Origin: Azospirillum sp. 412522
GTDB taxonomy: Bacteria; Pseudomonadota; Alphaproteobacteria; Azospirillales; Azospirillaceae
Assembly: GCF_019805165.1 (NCBI RefSeq)
Contig: NZ_RWIJ01000013.1
Coordinates: 191,297-255,296 of the forward strand
DNA: 64,000 nucleotides
Reading direction: 5' to 3'
Position numbers and translations under genes: made by a program. Within the stretch, counting starts at the first letter, position 1. Each line of letters begins with the position of its first letter. Positions 26,935-35,936 of this stretch are shown one piece after another. Under the pieces are notes generated by a model. The model had not been told where the DNA came from. It worked only from the letters and a program-made list of their open reading frames with translations, and did no database searches.

Positions 26935-28980
26935 ATGTCCTCACCCGCCGAAGCCCTGCTGAAGCCTCTGCAGATCAAGCATCTGACGATCCGTAACCGC
27001 GTGATGAGCACCAGCCACGCGCCGGGCTACGGATCCGAAGGCAAGCCGAAGGAACGCTACCAGCTCTACCACGAGGAGAAGGCCAGGGGCGGCATCGGCC
27101 TGACGATGTTCGGCGGTTCCTCCTCCGTCGCGGTGGACAGCCCGGCGGCGCCTTGGAACCAGATTTCCGTCGCCGACGATAGCGTCATCCCCTTCTTCCG
27201 CGAATTCTCCGACCGGGTGCACCGCCATGGCGCGGCGCTGATGATCCAGCTGACCCATATGGGCCGGCGCACCCGCTGGGACACCGAGAACTGGCTGCCC
27301 ACCGTCTCCGCCTCGGCCGCCCGCGAACCGGCGCACCGCAACACGCCGAAGGAGATGGAGGATTTCGACTTCAAGCGGATCATCGCCGGCTATGCCGCCG
27401 CCGCCCGCCGCTGCAAGGAAGGCGGGCTGGACGGCTTCGAGCTGTCGGCCGCCCACGGCCACCTGATCGACCAGTTCTGGAGTCCTTCGGTCAACCGGCG
27501 GACCGACAAGTACGGCGGCAGCCTGGAAAACCGCATGCGCTTCGGCATCGAGGTGTTCGAGGCGATCCGCGCCGAGGTCGGCGACGACTACGTCGTCGGC
27601 ATGCGCATGTCGGGCGACGAGCTGATCGACGACGGCCTCAGCCACGAGGACTGCATCGCCATCGCCCGCACCTATGCCGAGCGCGGGCTGATCGATTTCG
27701 TCAATGTGCTGGGCGGACAGGCGCGCGATCATCTGGCGCACGCCATCTCGCTGCCCAACATGTCCTTCCCGGTCGCCCCCTTCCTGCATCTGGCCAGCGG
27801 CATCAAGCGCGAGGCCGGCATCCCGGTCTTCCATGCCCAGCGCGTGACCGACCTCGCCACCGCCGCCCGCGCGGTGGAGGAAGGCCATGTCGACATGGTC
27901 GCCATGACCCGCGCCCACATCGCCGACCCGCATCTGGTGCGCAAGCTGATGGAGGGACGGCTGGACGACGTCCGCCAGTGCGTCGGCGCCGGCTACTGCA
28001 TCGACCGCATCTATGTCGGCGGCGACGCGCTGTGCATCCAGAACGCCGCGACGGGGCGCGAGCGCACAATGCCGCACGTGATCCCGAAGGCGGAGCGCAA
28101 GCGCCGCGTGGTCGTGGTGGGCGGCGGACCCGGCGGGCTGGAAGCCGCCCGCGTCTGCGCCGAGCGCGGCCATTCGGTCGTGCTGCTCGAACGCAACGCC
28201 GCCCCCGGCGGCCAGATCGGCATCGCGGCGAAGGCGACGTGGCGCGAGGCGATGAGCGGCATTACCCGCTGGCTGTCGCAGCAGACCATCAAGCTGGGCG
28301 TCGACGTGCGCCTGGGGGTGGAGGCCGACCGCGCCGCCATCGAGGCCGAAAACCCCGACGTGGTCATCCTCGCCACCGGCGGCCGTCCCAACCGCGGCGA
28401 CTTCAAGGGCGCCGACCTGGCGGTGTCGACCTGGGATGTCCTGACCGGGGCGGTGGAGCCGACGGGAACGGTGCTGATGTATGACGGCACCGGCCAGCAT
28501 CACGGCGCGTCCTGCGCGGAATTCATGGCCAAGCGCGGCGCGCTGGTGGAGATCGCCACCCCCGACCGCATGGTCGCCGAGGAGGTCGGCACCACCAACC
28601 AGCCGATCCACCTGCGCGAGCTGTACAAGCTGAACGTGATGATGACCACCAACCATCAGCTCGTGGAGATCTACCAGGAGGGCAACCGCCGCGTCGCCGT
28701 CCTGCGCAACGAATACACCCACGAGGAGGAGGAGCGGCTGGTCGATCAGATCGTGGTGGAGCTGGGCACCCTGCCCAACGACGCCCTCTATTTCGACCTG
28801 AAGGACCACTCGCTGAACCGCGGCGAGACCGATCTGGACAGCCTGATCGCCGGCCGGCCGCAGCCGGTCCAGGCCAACGGCCATGGCGGCTACACGCTGC
28901 ATCGCATCGGCGACGCGGTGGCCGGCCGCAACATCCACGCCGCCATCTACGACGCCGCGCGTCTCTGCAAGGACATCTGA
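26935..28980 (+). CDS. dgcA: Dimethylglycine demethylase, flavin subunit
   Basis: DgcA belongs to the trimethylamine dehydrogenase/old yellow enzyme family and demethylates dimethylglycine to sarcosine. The 681-residue product has an N-terminal OYE barrel (LTIRNRVMSTSHAPGY, GLDGFELSAAHGHLIDQFWSP), an iron-sulphur segment around residues 349-367 and two C-terminal nucleotide-binding regions (VVVVGGGPGGLEAARVCAERG). In the iron-sulphur segment, CVGAGYC, the second cysteine of the CxxCxxC motif of trimethylamine dehydrogenase is Ala352. I chose ATG 26935 over a TTG at 26902. Electrons should pass to DgcB and the ETF encoded next. Confidence 0.93.
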   Translation: MSSPAEALLKPLQIKHLTIRNRVMSTSHAPGYGSEGKPKERYQLYHEEKARGGIGLTMFGGSSSVAVDSPAAPWNQISVADDSVIPFFREFSDRVHRHGAALMIQLTHMGRRTRWDTENWLPTVSASAAREPAHRNTPKEMEDFDFKRIIAGYAAAARRCKEGGLDGFELSAAHGHLIDQFWSPSVNRRTDKYGGSLENRMRFGIEVFEAIRAEVGDDYVVGMRMSGDELIDDGLSHEDCIAIARTYAERGLIDFVNVLGGQARDHLAHAISLPNMSFPVAPFLHLASGIKREAGIPVFHAQRVTDLATAARAVEEGHVDMVAMTRAHIADPHLVRKLMEGRLDDVRQCVGAGYCIDRIYVGGDALCIQNAATGRERTMPHVIPKAERKRRVVVVGGGPGGLEAARVCAERGHSVVLLERNAAPGGQIGIAAKATWREAMSGITRWLSQQTIKLGVDVRLGVEADRAAIEAENPDVVILATGGRPNRGDFKGADLAVSTWDVLTGAVEPTGTVLMYDGTGQHHGASCAEFMAKRGALVEIATPDRMVAEEVGTTNQPIHLRELYKLNVMMTTNHQLVEIYQEGNRRVAVLRNEYTHEEEERLVDQIVVELGTLPNDALYFDLKDHSLNRGETDLDSLIAGRPQPVQANGHGGYTLHRIGDAVAGRNIHAAIYDAARLCKDI

Positions 28981-29031
28981 CGCCTACATCCCCGCCAAGC
29001 GACCCCAGCCAAGCGACAGGAGCCGTCCGAC

Positions 29032-30957
29032 GTGATCGCCACCGCTCTCACCACCGTCGTCCTTGCCGTCCTCGCCATCGGCGCGGCATTGGCCGTCTGG
29101 CAGTCGCGGCGCTGGCTGGCCGGCCGTCCGGCGACGGTCGATGTGGTCGCCGGGCTGCGCGCCCTGCCCGGCCGCTATCTGGTGGATGTCCACCATGTGG
29201 TGGGGCGGACCCCGTTCAACGCCCGCTTCCATGCGCTGGTCGCCGGCGGCTTCCTCGCGGCGCTCGCGCTGCTGGTGGCGATGGGGGTCGCCATTGGCGG
29301 ATCGCGCATCGTCTGGCTGCTGCTGGCGGTGGTGCTCGCGGCGATGCTGGCCGGCGCCCTGATGGTCCGGTACCGCCGCCGGGTGGTCCGCCCGCGCGAA
29401 CTGTCGCAGGGCCGCTTCGCCCGCCTTCCGCTGTCGCTGCTGGGCTTTTCCGGCTGCCTGCTGGTGGTGGCGCTGGATCAGTCATTGGGCGGTGTGATGC
29501 CGGAGGCGCTGGCCCTGGTGCTGGTCGCGCTCGCCGGCGTGGCGCTGGCCGATCTGGTCTGGGGGGTGTGGAAAGGGCCGCTGAAGCACGCCGTGCACGG
29601 AGCGCTGCATCTGGCCTTTCATCCGCGTCCGGCCCGCTTCCACGACGGCGCAGGCCGCGACACCGGATTGACGCCGCTGCCGCTGGCTCCGCAGGGGGAT
29701 GCAGGCACCGGCGGGCCGAGCGCGCTGGGGGTGGAGCGTCCCGTCGATTTCGCCTGGAACCGCCTGCTCGGCTTCGATGCCTGCGTCCAGTGCGGGCGCT
29801 GCGAAACCGTCTGCCCGGCCTATGCCGCCGGCCTGCCGCTGAACCCGAAGAAGCTGGTGCAGGATCTGGTCGTCGCCATGGACGGCCGGGCCAGCGACGC
29901 CGCCTATGCCGGCAACCCCCATCCCGGCCGGGGGGTGGGCAAGGCCCATGGCGGGGCGGCGCTGCCGCTGGTCGGGCCTGGGGCGATGATCCATCCCGAC
30001 ACGCTGTGGTCCTGCACCACCTGCCGCGCCTGCGTGCAGGAATGCCCGATGATGATCGAGCATGTCGACGCCGTCGTCGACCTGCGCCGCTTCCAGACGC
30101 TGGAACTCGGCGCCACTCCGGCCAAGGCCGCCGTCATGCTGGAGGAACTGCGCGCCACCGACACGCCCGGCGGCCGCGCGCTCGCCCGGCGCTGGGACTG
30201 GGCGGCCGACCTGTCGCTGCCCCGGCTGCCGGCCGGCGGGTCCTGCGACACGCTGCTGTGGGTCGGCGACGGCGCCTTCGACCTGCGGGTCCAGCGCGCG
30301 CTGCGGGCGCTCGTCCTGCTGCTGCGCCGCGCCGGGGTCGATTTCGCCGTGCTGGGCGACGAGGAGCTGGATTGCGGCGACGTCGCCCGCCGGCTGGGCG
30401 ACGAGGCGACCTTCCAGTCGCTGGCGGTCCGCAACGTGGCGGCGCTGAACGCCCGGCGCTTCACCCGCATCGTCACCGCCGACCCGCACGCCCTGCACAC
30501 GCTGCGCAACGAATATCCGGCCTTCGGCGGCGATTGGACCGTCGTCCACCACACCGCCCTGCTGCTGGAGCTGGTCACCGGCGGCGCGCTGACGGTGACG
30601 AAGCCGGTCGGGCGCAGCGTCACCTTCCACGACCCCTGCTATCTCGGCCGCTACAATGGCGAGATCGAGGCGCCGCGCGCCCTGCTCGACGCCATCGGGG
30701 TGGAGCGCCGGGAGATGCTGCGCGCCGGAATGCGCTCGAGCTGCTGCGGCGGCGGCGGCGGCGCCCCGCTGACCGACGTGGCGGGCGAGCGCCGCATCCC
30801 CGACGTCCGCATGGAGCATGCCCGCGAGACCGGCGCCGCGCTGGTCGCCGTCGCCTGCCCCAACTGCGCCCTGATGCTGGAGGGCGTCGTCGGCCCCCGG
30901 CCCGAGGTGGCGGAGATCGCCGAGCTGGTGCTCGCCGCGACGGAGACCACCCGATGA
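29032..30957 (+). CDS. dgcB: Dimethylglycine demethylase-associated Fe-S membrane subunit
   Basis: This 641-residue protein joins an N-terminal membrane part (hydrophobic segments near residues 2-20, 62-85, 88-105, 128-145, 155-175) to a heterodisulfide-reductase-like half. CVQCGRCETVCPAYAAG and CTTCRACVQECPMMIEH bind two [4Fe-4S] clusters; CYLGRYNGE, SSCCGGGGGAP and ACPNCALML are CCG-domain motifs. It probably links DgcA or the ETF to the quinone pool. A GTG at 29032 is the only plausible start after the dgcA stop, and the gene overlaps etfA by ATGA. Confidence 0.9.
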   Translation: MIATALTTVVLAVLAIGAALAVWQSRRWLAGRPATVDVVAGLRALPGRYLVDVHHVVGRTPFNARFHALVAGGFLAALALLVAMGVAIGGSRIVWLLLAVVLAAMLAGALMVRYRRRVVRPRELSQGRFARLPLSLLGFSGCLLVVALDQSLGGVMPEALALVLVALAGVALADLVWGVWKGPLKHAVHGALHLAFHPRPARFHDGAGRDTGLTPLPLAPQGDAGTGGPSALGVERPVDFAWNRLLGFDACVQCGRCETVCPAYAAGLPLNPKKLVQDLVVAMDGRASDAAYAGNPHPGRGVGKAHGGAALPLVGPGAMIHPDTLWSCTTCRACVQECPMMIEHVDAVVDLRRFQTLELGATPAKAAVMLEELRATDTPGGRALARRWDWAADLSLPRLPAGGSCDTLLWVGDGAFDLRVQRALRALVLLLRRAGVDFAVLGDEELDCGDVARRLGDEATFQSLAVRNVAALNARRFTRIVTADPHALHTLRNEYPAFGGDWTVVHHTALLLELVTGGALTVTKPVGRSVTFHDPCYLGRYNGEIEAPRALLDAIGVERREMLRAGMRSSCCGGGGGAPLTDVAGERRIPDVRMEHARETGAALVAVACPNCALMLEGVVGPRPEVAEIAELVLAATETTR

Positions 30958-32198
30958 GCCAGCCCTCAGCCACCCGCCGCCGTGTCGATCCCCGGGCCGA
31001 GCGCGCCGCCCGCACCGTCCTGGCCGGTCCCCGCCCCCGCCTGCTGCGCCAGCCGGCCGCCGCCATAAGCAACGAGCGCCGCCGCGACCCCCGCGCCATT
31101 CGCGAGGCCGCGCTGGTCCAGCGCCAGCCGCGCCCACGCTACGACTGGACGCGCGACGCCGCATCCGCCGGCAGCTCGGCAGCGATGGGCGTCTTTGTCG
31201 CCGCCGCACCCGCCATACCGCTGCAGGTGATCGCCGAGCCGGCCTATCTGGTCCTCGCCCTGCTCGACCGCCCCGGCGGCGAGGTGAGCGACCATGACCG
31301 GCAGGTGATCGCCGCCGCCCGCCTGCTGGCCGATTCCGGCAGCGATGGGGGCGGCGGTGCGGTGGTGACCGTCTCGACCGGATCGGGCGAGGCGCTGGCC
31401 GAGGCCGGATCCGACCGCCATGTCGCCCTGCCCGACGGCTGGGCCGACGATTACGTGCCGGAACGGCGCGCCGCCGCCGCATCGGCGCTGATGGCGGCCC
31501 TGTCGCCCCGCCATGTCCTGTTCCCCGACAGCGCCGACGGCGGCGACGTCGCGCGGCGCGTCGCCGCTGCGGCGGGAGAGCGGCTGTTCACCGGCGTGCA
31601 GAGCCTCGCTCCCGACCGCGCCACCCGCCAGTCGGCCGGCGGGTCGCTGGAGACCGGCCACCGTCCGACCCGGCTGATGACGGTGGCGGCGGACGCCTTC
31701 GCCCCGCTCGACGGCGTGCGGCACGAGGCGCGGCCGCTCGACCTCGCCGCCCCGGCGATCGCCGGGGAAGAGGTCCTGCCCCGCCTGGGCGGCGCCCGCC
31801 GGCTGGCCGTCGATCCCGACGCGCTGTCCCTGTCGGAGACCGACTTCATCCTCAGCGCCGGCAACGGCGTCACCGACTGGCGAAGCTTCGCCGAACTGGG
31901 CGAGGCGCTGGGCGCCACCCGCGCCGGCAGCCGCGTGGTCTGCGACGCCGGCCATCTGCCGCGCGAACGGCAGGTCGGCGCGTCGGGCACGGTGGTCGGC
32001 GCCCGCTGCTACCTCGCCTTCGGCATCGCCGGCGCGCCGCAGCATCTCCAGGGCATCACCGGCGTCCACCATGTGATCGCCGTCAACACCGACCTCCACG
32101 CCGAGATGATCAAGCGGGCCGACCTGTCCATCGTCGCCGATGCCCAGGCCGTCATGCCCGCCCTGATCCGGCTGATCCGGGAGCGCCGCCATGACTGA
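30954..32198 (+). CDS. etfA: Electron transfer flavoprotein alpha subunit of the dimethylglycine pathway
   Basis: The 414-residue protein has an EtfA C-terminal FAD domain with LILSAGNGV-like, RQVGASGTVVGARCYLAFGIAGAPQH and AVNTDLHAEMIKRADLSIVAD motifs. The N-terminal ~85 residues, Arg-rich, are longer than in housekeeping EtfA, a feature of the catabolic versions next to dgcAB. It forms a heterodimer with EtfB and accepts electrons from DgcA/B. Start ATG overlaps the dgcB stop by 4 bp. Confidence 0.9.
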   Translation: MSQPSATRRRVDPRAERAARTVLAGPRPRLLRQPAAAISNERRRDPRAIREAALVQRQPRPRYDWTRDAASAGSSAAMGVFVAAAPAIPLQVIAEPAYLVLALLDRPGGEVSDHDRQVIAAARLLADSGSDGGGGAVVTVSTGSGEALAEAGSDRHVALPDGWADDYVPERRAAAASALMAALSPRHVLFPDSADGGDVARRVAAAAGERLFTGVQSLAPDRATRQSAGGSLETGHRPTRLMTVAADAFAPLDGVRHEARPLDLAAPAIAGEEVLPRLGGARRLAVDPDALSLSETDFILSAGNGVTDWRSFAELGEALGATRAGSRVVCDAGHLPRERQVGASGTVVGARCYLAFGIAGAPQHLQGITGVHHVIAVNTDLHAEMIKRADLSIVADAQAVMPALIRLIRERRHD

Positions 32199-32976
32199 TC
32201 CGGCCATGACCGACGTCGCCGTCCTGCTGTCCGTCGGCCGCCATCCGGTCTCCGGCCGCGCCCGCCGCGCCGCCACCGACGCACAGGCGCTGGAAATGGC
32301 GCTGGCGCTGCGCCCGCGGCGGCTGACGGCGATCCATGCCGGACCGGCCGCCGACGGCGAGGCGCTGCGGGCCTATCTCGGCATGGGGCTGGAACGGCTG
32401 ACGCTGCTGGTCCTGCCGGAGGGGGCCGATCCGGTCGACGCGCTGATCGCCCATCTGCACCGCCACGCCCCGTCGCTGGTCCTGACCGGGCGGCAGGCGG
32501 AGGACGGCGAGGGCAGCGGCATGCTGCCCTATCTGATCGCCCGCGGCCTCGACGCCGCCGTCGTTCCCGACGTGGTCCGGATCGGCCCGGCCGACGCGCC
32601 GGACTCCGCCGGCCTCGTTCAGGCGCTGCCGCGCGGGCAGCGCCGGGCGCTGACCGTCACCGGCCGCCTCGTGGCGACCGTCCATCCCTCCGCCCCGCCC
32701 GCGCGTCCGTCCGCCTTCGGACCCGCCCGTCGGGGCGTCGTCGAACCGGTGACGGCCCAGGCGGCCGCCGATCCCTTCCTGTCGGACTGCGAGCACCGGC
32801 CATGGCGCCCGAAGCCAAAGCTGATGCGCGTGAAGCGCGGCGGCTCGGCGCTGGACCGGCTGAAGGCGGCGACCGAGAGCAAGAGCGGAAAAGGCCAACT
32901 GCTGGTCAACCCGTCAGCCGAAGCGGGAGCGCTGGCCATCTACGACAGCCTTGTCGAACAGGGAATGCTTCCATGA
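32191..32976 (+). CDS. etfB: Electron transfer flavoprotein beta subunit of the dimethylglycine pathway
   Basis: This 261-residue EtfB has the AMP-binding style motif VLTGRQAEDGEGSGMLPYLIARGL, the RRALTVTGRL strand and a C-terminal PKPKLMRVKRGG segment close to the end. It overlaps etfA by 8 bp. ATG 32191 and ATG 32206 are both possible starts. It differs enough from housekeeping EtfB, which carries a longer adenine-binding loop, to be a dedicated catabolic partner. Confidence 0.87.
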   Translation: MTDPAMTDVAVLLSVGRHPVSGRARRAATDAQALEMALALRPRRLTAIHAGPAADGEALRAYLGMGLERLTLLVLPEGADPVDALIAHLHRHAPSLVLTGRQAEDGEGSGMLPYLIARGLDAAVVPDVVRIGPADAPDSAGLVQALPRGQRRALTVTGRLVATVHPSAPPARPSAFGPARRGVVEPVTAQAAADPFLSDCEHRPWRPKPKLMRVKRGGSALDRLKAATESKSGKGQLLVNPSAEAGALAIYDSLVEQGMLP

Positions 32977-33040
32977 ACATGCAAAACGATCCTCCCAGTC
33001 CCACGGGTCACGCTGTCACGAAGCCAGGGGAGGCCTGTCG

Positions 33041-34324
33041 ATGACCACGATGATGCGAAGCGCGGTTTCGGTCGGCGGTCCGGCCGGTCTGGGCTTTCCC
33101 CGCGGAGCCGCCAGGAGCGGCACCGGCGAGGACGCGGCGGTCCGCCTCGAGGTGCGGAACGTCTACAAGGTCTTCTCCGCCGATCCCAAGCCCGCCCTGA
33201 CGATGCTGCGCCAGGGCGCCAGCAAGGCGGAGGTCCTGGAAAAGCTGAACGTCAACGTCGGTGTGCTCGACGCCAGCTTCCAGGTCCGCTCCGGCGAGAT
33301 CTTCGTCATCATGGGGCTGTCGGGGTCCGGCAAATCCACCATGATCCGCCTGCTGAACCGGCTGATCGAGCCGAGCAGCGGCGAGATCCTGCTGGACGGC
33401 AAGGATCTGGTCAGCATGTCCAAGGCCGAGCTGATCCAGGCCCGCCGCCGCAACATGGGCATGGTCTTCCAGTCCTTCGCCCTGATGCCGCACCTGAGCG
33501 CGCTGGACAACGCCGCCTTCGGCCTGGAGATCTCCGGCGTGTCGAAGGCGGAGCGCCACAAGGCGGCGCAGCAGGCGCTGGAGCAGGTCGGGTTGGGCAC
33601 CTACGCCCACCGCTACCCGCGCGAGATGTCCGGCGGCATGCAGCAGCGAGTCGGCCTCGCCCGCGCGCTGGCCAACGACCCGACCATCCTGCTGATGGAC
33701 GAGGCCTTCTCCGCCCTCGACCCGCTGATCCGCACCGAGATGCAGGACGAGCTGCTGCGCCTGCAGCGCGAGCAGCAGCGCACCATCGTCTTCATCTCCC
33801 ACGATCTGGACGAGGCGATGCGCATCGGCGACCGCATCGCCATCATGGAAGGCGGGCGCATCGTGCAGGTCGGCACGCCCTACGAGATCCTCAGCCGCCC
33901 GGCCGACGACTATGTCCGCTCCTTCTTCCGCAACGTCGATGCCTCGAAGGTGCTGCGCGCCGGCGACGTGGCCCGCTTCGAGGCCACCAACACCGTCATC
34001 CGCCTGCCCGGCGAGCTGACCCCGGCCCTGCAGCAACTCCGGGAGAACCACCATAATTTCGGCTATGTCCGCACCCAGGACGGCCGGTTCGAGGGCGTCG
34101 TCTCGCAGGCGACGCTGGAGCGCGAGCTGAACGGGCCGCAGCCGCGCTTCGTCAACGCCTTCCTGCCCGACGTGCGCACGGTCAACGCCGCCACCCCCAT
34201 CCATTCCCTGCTCGCCCTGGTGGCCGACAGCGAATGGCCGGTGCCGGTCGTCGACGACGACCACAACTTCCTCGGCGCCATTTCGCGCGCCCTCATGCTC
34301 CACACCTTGGTTCGGGGGGATTGA
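33041..34324 (+). CDS. opuAA: Glycine betaine/proline-type ABC transporter ATPase
   Basis: The 427-residue ProV/OpuAA protein is fully equipped: Walker A GLSGSGKST (92-100), Q-loop Gln144 in MVFQSFALMPH, signature MSGGMQQR (196-203), Walker B ILLMDE (216-221) and H-loop His254 in ISHDLDEA. Two CBS-like modules fill the C-terminal 110 residues (RLPGELTPALQQLRENH to VDDDHNFLGAISR). ATG 33041 follows AGGGGAGG. It couples to OpuAB 3 bp downstream and, by family logic, to the binding protein at 21488. It is the intact counterpart of the degenerate ATPase half at 19632-21347. Confidence 0.94.
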   Translation: MTTMMRSAVSVGGPAGLGFPRGAARSGTGEDAAVRLEVRNVYKVFSADPKPALTMLRQGASKAEVLEKLNVNVGVLDASFQVRSGEIFVIMGLSGSGKSTMIRLLNRLIEPSSGEILLDGKDLVSMSKAELIQARRRNMGMVFQSFALMPHLSALDNAAFGLEISGVSKAERHKAAQQALEQVGLGTYAHRYPREMSGGMQQRVGLARALANDPTILLMDEAFSALDPLIRTEMQDELLRLQREQQRTIVFISHDLDEAMRIGDRIAIMEGGRIVQVGTPYEILSRPADDYVRSFFRNVDASKVLRAGDVARFEATNTVIRLPGELTPALQQLRENHHNFGYVRTQDGRFEGVVSQATLERELNGPQPRFVNAFLPDVRTVNAATPIHSLLALVADSEWPVPVVDDDHNFLGAISRALMLHTLVRGD

Positions 34325-34327
34325 CCG

Positions 34328-35212
34328 ATGGATTTCGAAATCAGGATCGGCAAATGGGTCGAGGAACTGGTCAGCTTCATGCTCGACAATTTCCAGCCGA
34401 CCTTCGACGCGATCGCGACGGTGGTGAACGGCTTCGGCGGCGCCATCGACTTCGTGCTGGTCGGGGCGCCGGCTTGGCTGCTGATCGGGCTGATCGTCGC
34501 GACGTCGCTGTGGCGCGTCGGCGTCGGCTTCGCCGTTTTCACCGTCGCCGCCCTGCTGCTGATCGCCGGCATGGGGCTGTGGACGGAAACCGCCTCCACC
34601 CTCGGCCTGGTCCTGACCGCCACCCTGCTCAGCCTGCTGATCGGCGTGCCGCTGGGGGTCTGGATGGCGCGCAACCGCGTGGTCGAGAGCATCGTCCGCA
34701 CCACGCTGGACTTCATGCAGACCATGCCGGCCTTCGTCTATCTGATCCCGGCCGTGATGTTCTTCGGGCTGGGCCGGGTGCCGGGCATCCTCGCCACCGT
34801 GATCTTCGCCATGCCGCCGGCCGTGCGCCTGACCTCGCTCGGCATCCAGCAGGTGCCGGCCGAGATCGTCGAGGCCGGCAAGGCCTTCGGCTGCCACGAC
34901 CGCCAGCTTCTGTTCAAGGTGCAGTTGCCGAACGCCCTGCCCTCGATCATGGCCGGGGTGAACCAGACCATGATGATGGCGCTGTCGATGATCGTCATCG
35001 CCTCGATGATCGGCGCCGGCGGCCTGGGCAACGTGGTTCTGCAGGGCATCCAGCGCCTCGACATCGCGCTCGGCTTCGAGAGCGGCCTCAGCGTCGTGCT
35101 GCTGGCGATCATCCTCGACCGCATCACGCAGAGCTTCGGCCGGACCGCCACCGCTCCGCGCATGGCGCGCTTCGCGTTCCTGCGGCGCCTCCTGCCGGTG
35201 CCGGCGCGGTGA
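34328..35212 (+). CDS. opuAB: Glycine betaine/proline-type ABC transporter permease
   Basis: This 294-residue ProW/OpuAB permease has an N-terminal amphipathic segment, then about six membrane spans. The coupling-helix region FGCHDRQLLFKVQLPNALPSIMAGVNQTMMMALSMIVIASMIGAGGLG is the EAA loop of the binding-protein-dependent permease family. It would form a homodimeric channel for betaine. The same coupling surface is the natural docking place for both OpuAA and, if my inference holds, the degenerate ATPase-MCP fusion. Confidence 0.94.
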   Translation: MDFEIRIGKWVEELVSFMLDNFQPTFDAIATVVNGFGGAIDFVLVGAPAWLLIGLIVATSLWRVGVGFAVFTVAALLLIAGMGLWTETASTLGLVLTATLLSLLIGVPLGVWMARNRVVESIVRTTLDFMQTMPAFVYLIPAVMFFGLGRVPGILATVIFAMPPAVRLTSLGIQQVPAEIVEAGKAFGCHDRQLLFKVQLPNALPSIMAGVNQTMMMALSMIVIASMIGAGGLGNVVLQGIQRLDIALGFESGLSVVLLAIILDRITQSFGRTATAPRMARFAFLRRLLPVPAR

Positions 35213-35898
35213 GCGGGGGGCCTCTTCCGGAGGGGGACGTCGCCCTTCCGGCGCGGCCCGCGCCACCCCACGGGCGGCGCCACGGGCGGCGGTTGGAGCT
35301 GGATAGCGGCATCCGGGTGGAGCGGCTGACCGGGGCCGCCCTGGCCGACCGGCTGGAGGAGCTGGCGACCCTGCGGCTGGCGGTGCTGGGCGAGTTTCCC
35401 TACCTCTATCCGGGGTCGGCCGCCTACGAGGAGCGCTATCTCTCCGGTCTCGGCAGCCTGCCGGGCGGGCTGATCCTGGCCGCCTTCGACCGTGGCCGCA
35501 TGGTCGCGGCCGTCACCGGGGCGCCGCTCGACCAGGAGCTGGATTCCTTGCGCGACCCCTTCGCCCATGCTGGGCGCGACCTGCGCTCGACCTTCTATTT
35601 CGGCGAGGTGGTGGTCCTGCCCTCCCATCGCGGACGGGGGGTGGGGACCGCCCTGCTCGAGGTCGGCGAATCCCATATCCGCCAGGACGGCCGCTTCGCG
35701 TCCGCCGCCTTCGGCGAGATCGTGCGGTCCACCGACCATCCCCGCCGCCCGAAGACGTACCGGACGCCCGATGCCGCATGGCGGCGGCTGGGCTACCGGC
35801 CGGAACCGGAGATCGGCGGCACCCTGTCCTGGTGCGACGGCGGCGACCGGGAGGAAACCGCCAAACCCCTGCGCTTCTGGGTCAAGTCCCTGTCCTGA
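35209..35898 (+). CDS. GNAT-family N-acetyltransferase
   Basis: A GTG at 35209 overlaps the opuAB stop by 4 bp and gives a 229-residue protein. The first 35 residues are Pro/Arg-rich and look disordered; the GNAT domain covers about residues 38-205. FYFGEVVVLPSHRGRGVGTALLEVGE contains the acetyl-CoA motif RGRGVG. Later start codons, for example TTG at 35293, are possible. Substrate is unknown. Being last in the betaine operon, it may act on an amino-acid intermediate, but that is a guess. Confidence 0.75.
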   Translation: MSGGPLPEGDVALPARPAPPHGRRHGRRLELDSGIRVERLTGAALADRLEELATLRLAVLGEFPYLYPGSAAYEERYLSGLGSLPGGLILAAFDRGRMVAAVTGAPLDQELDSLRDPFAHAGRDLRSTFYFGEVVVLPSHRGRGVGTALLEVGESHIRQDGRFASAAFGEIVRSTDHPRRPKTYRTPDAAWRRLGYRPEPEIGGTLSWCDGGDREETAKPLRFWVKSLS

Positions 35899-35936
35899 CA
35901 AGTTGTCCTGACGCCACCAGCATCGGAGCATGACGC

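Noticed and set aside
33008..35266. Minus-strand open frame of 752 codons
   Set aside because: Antisense to opuAA and opuAB, no recognisable motif.
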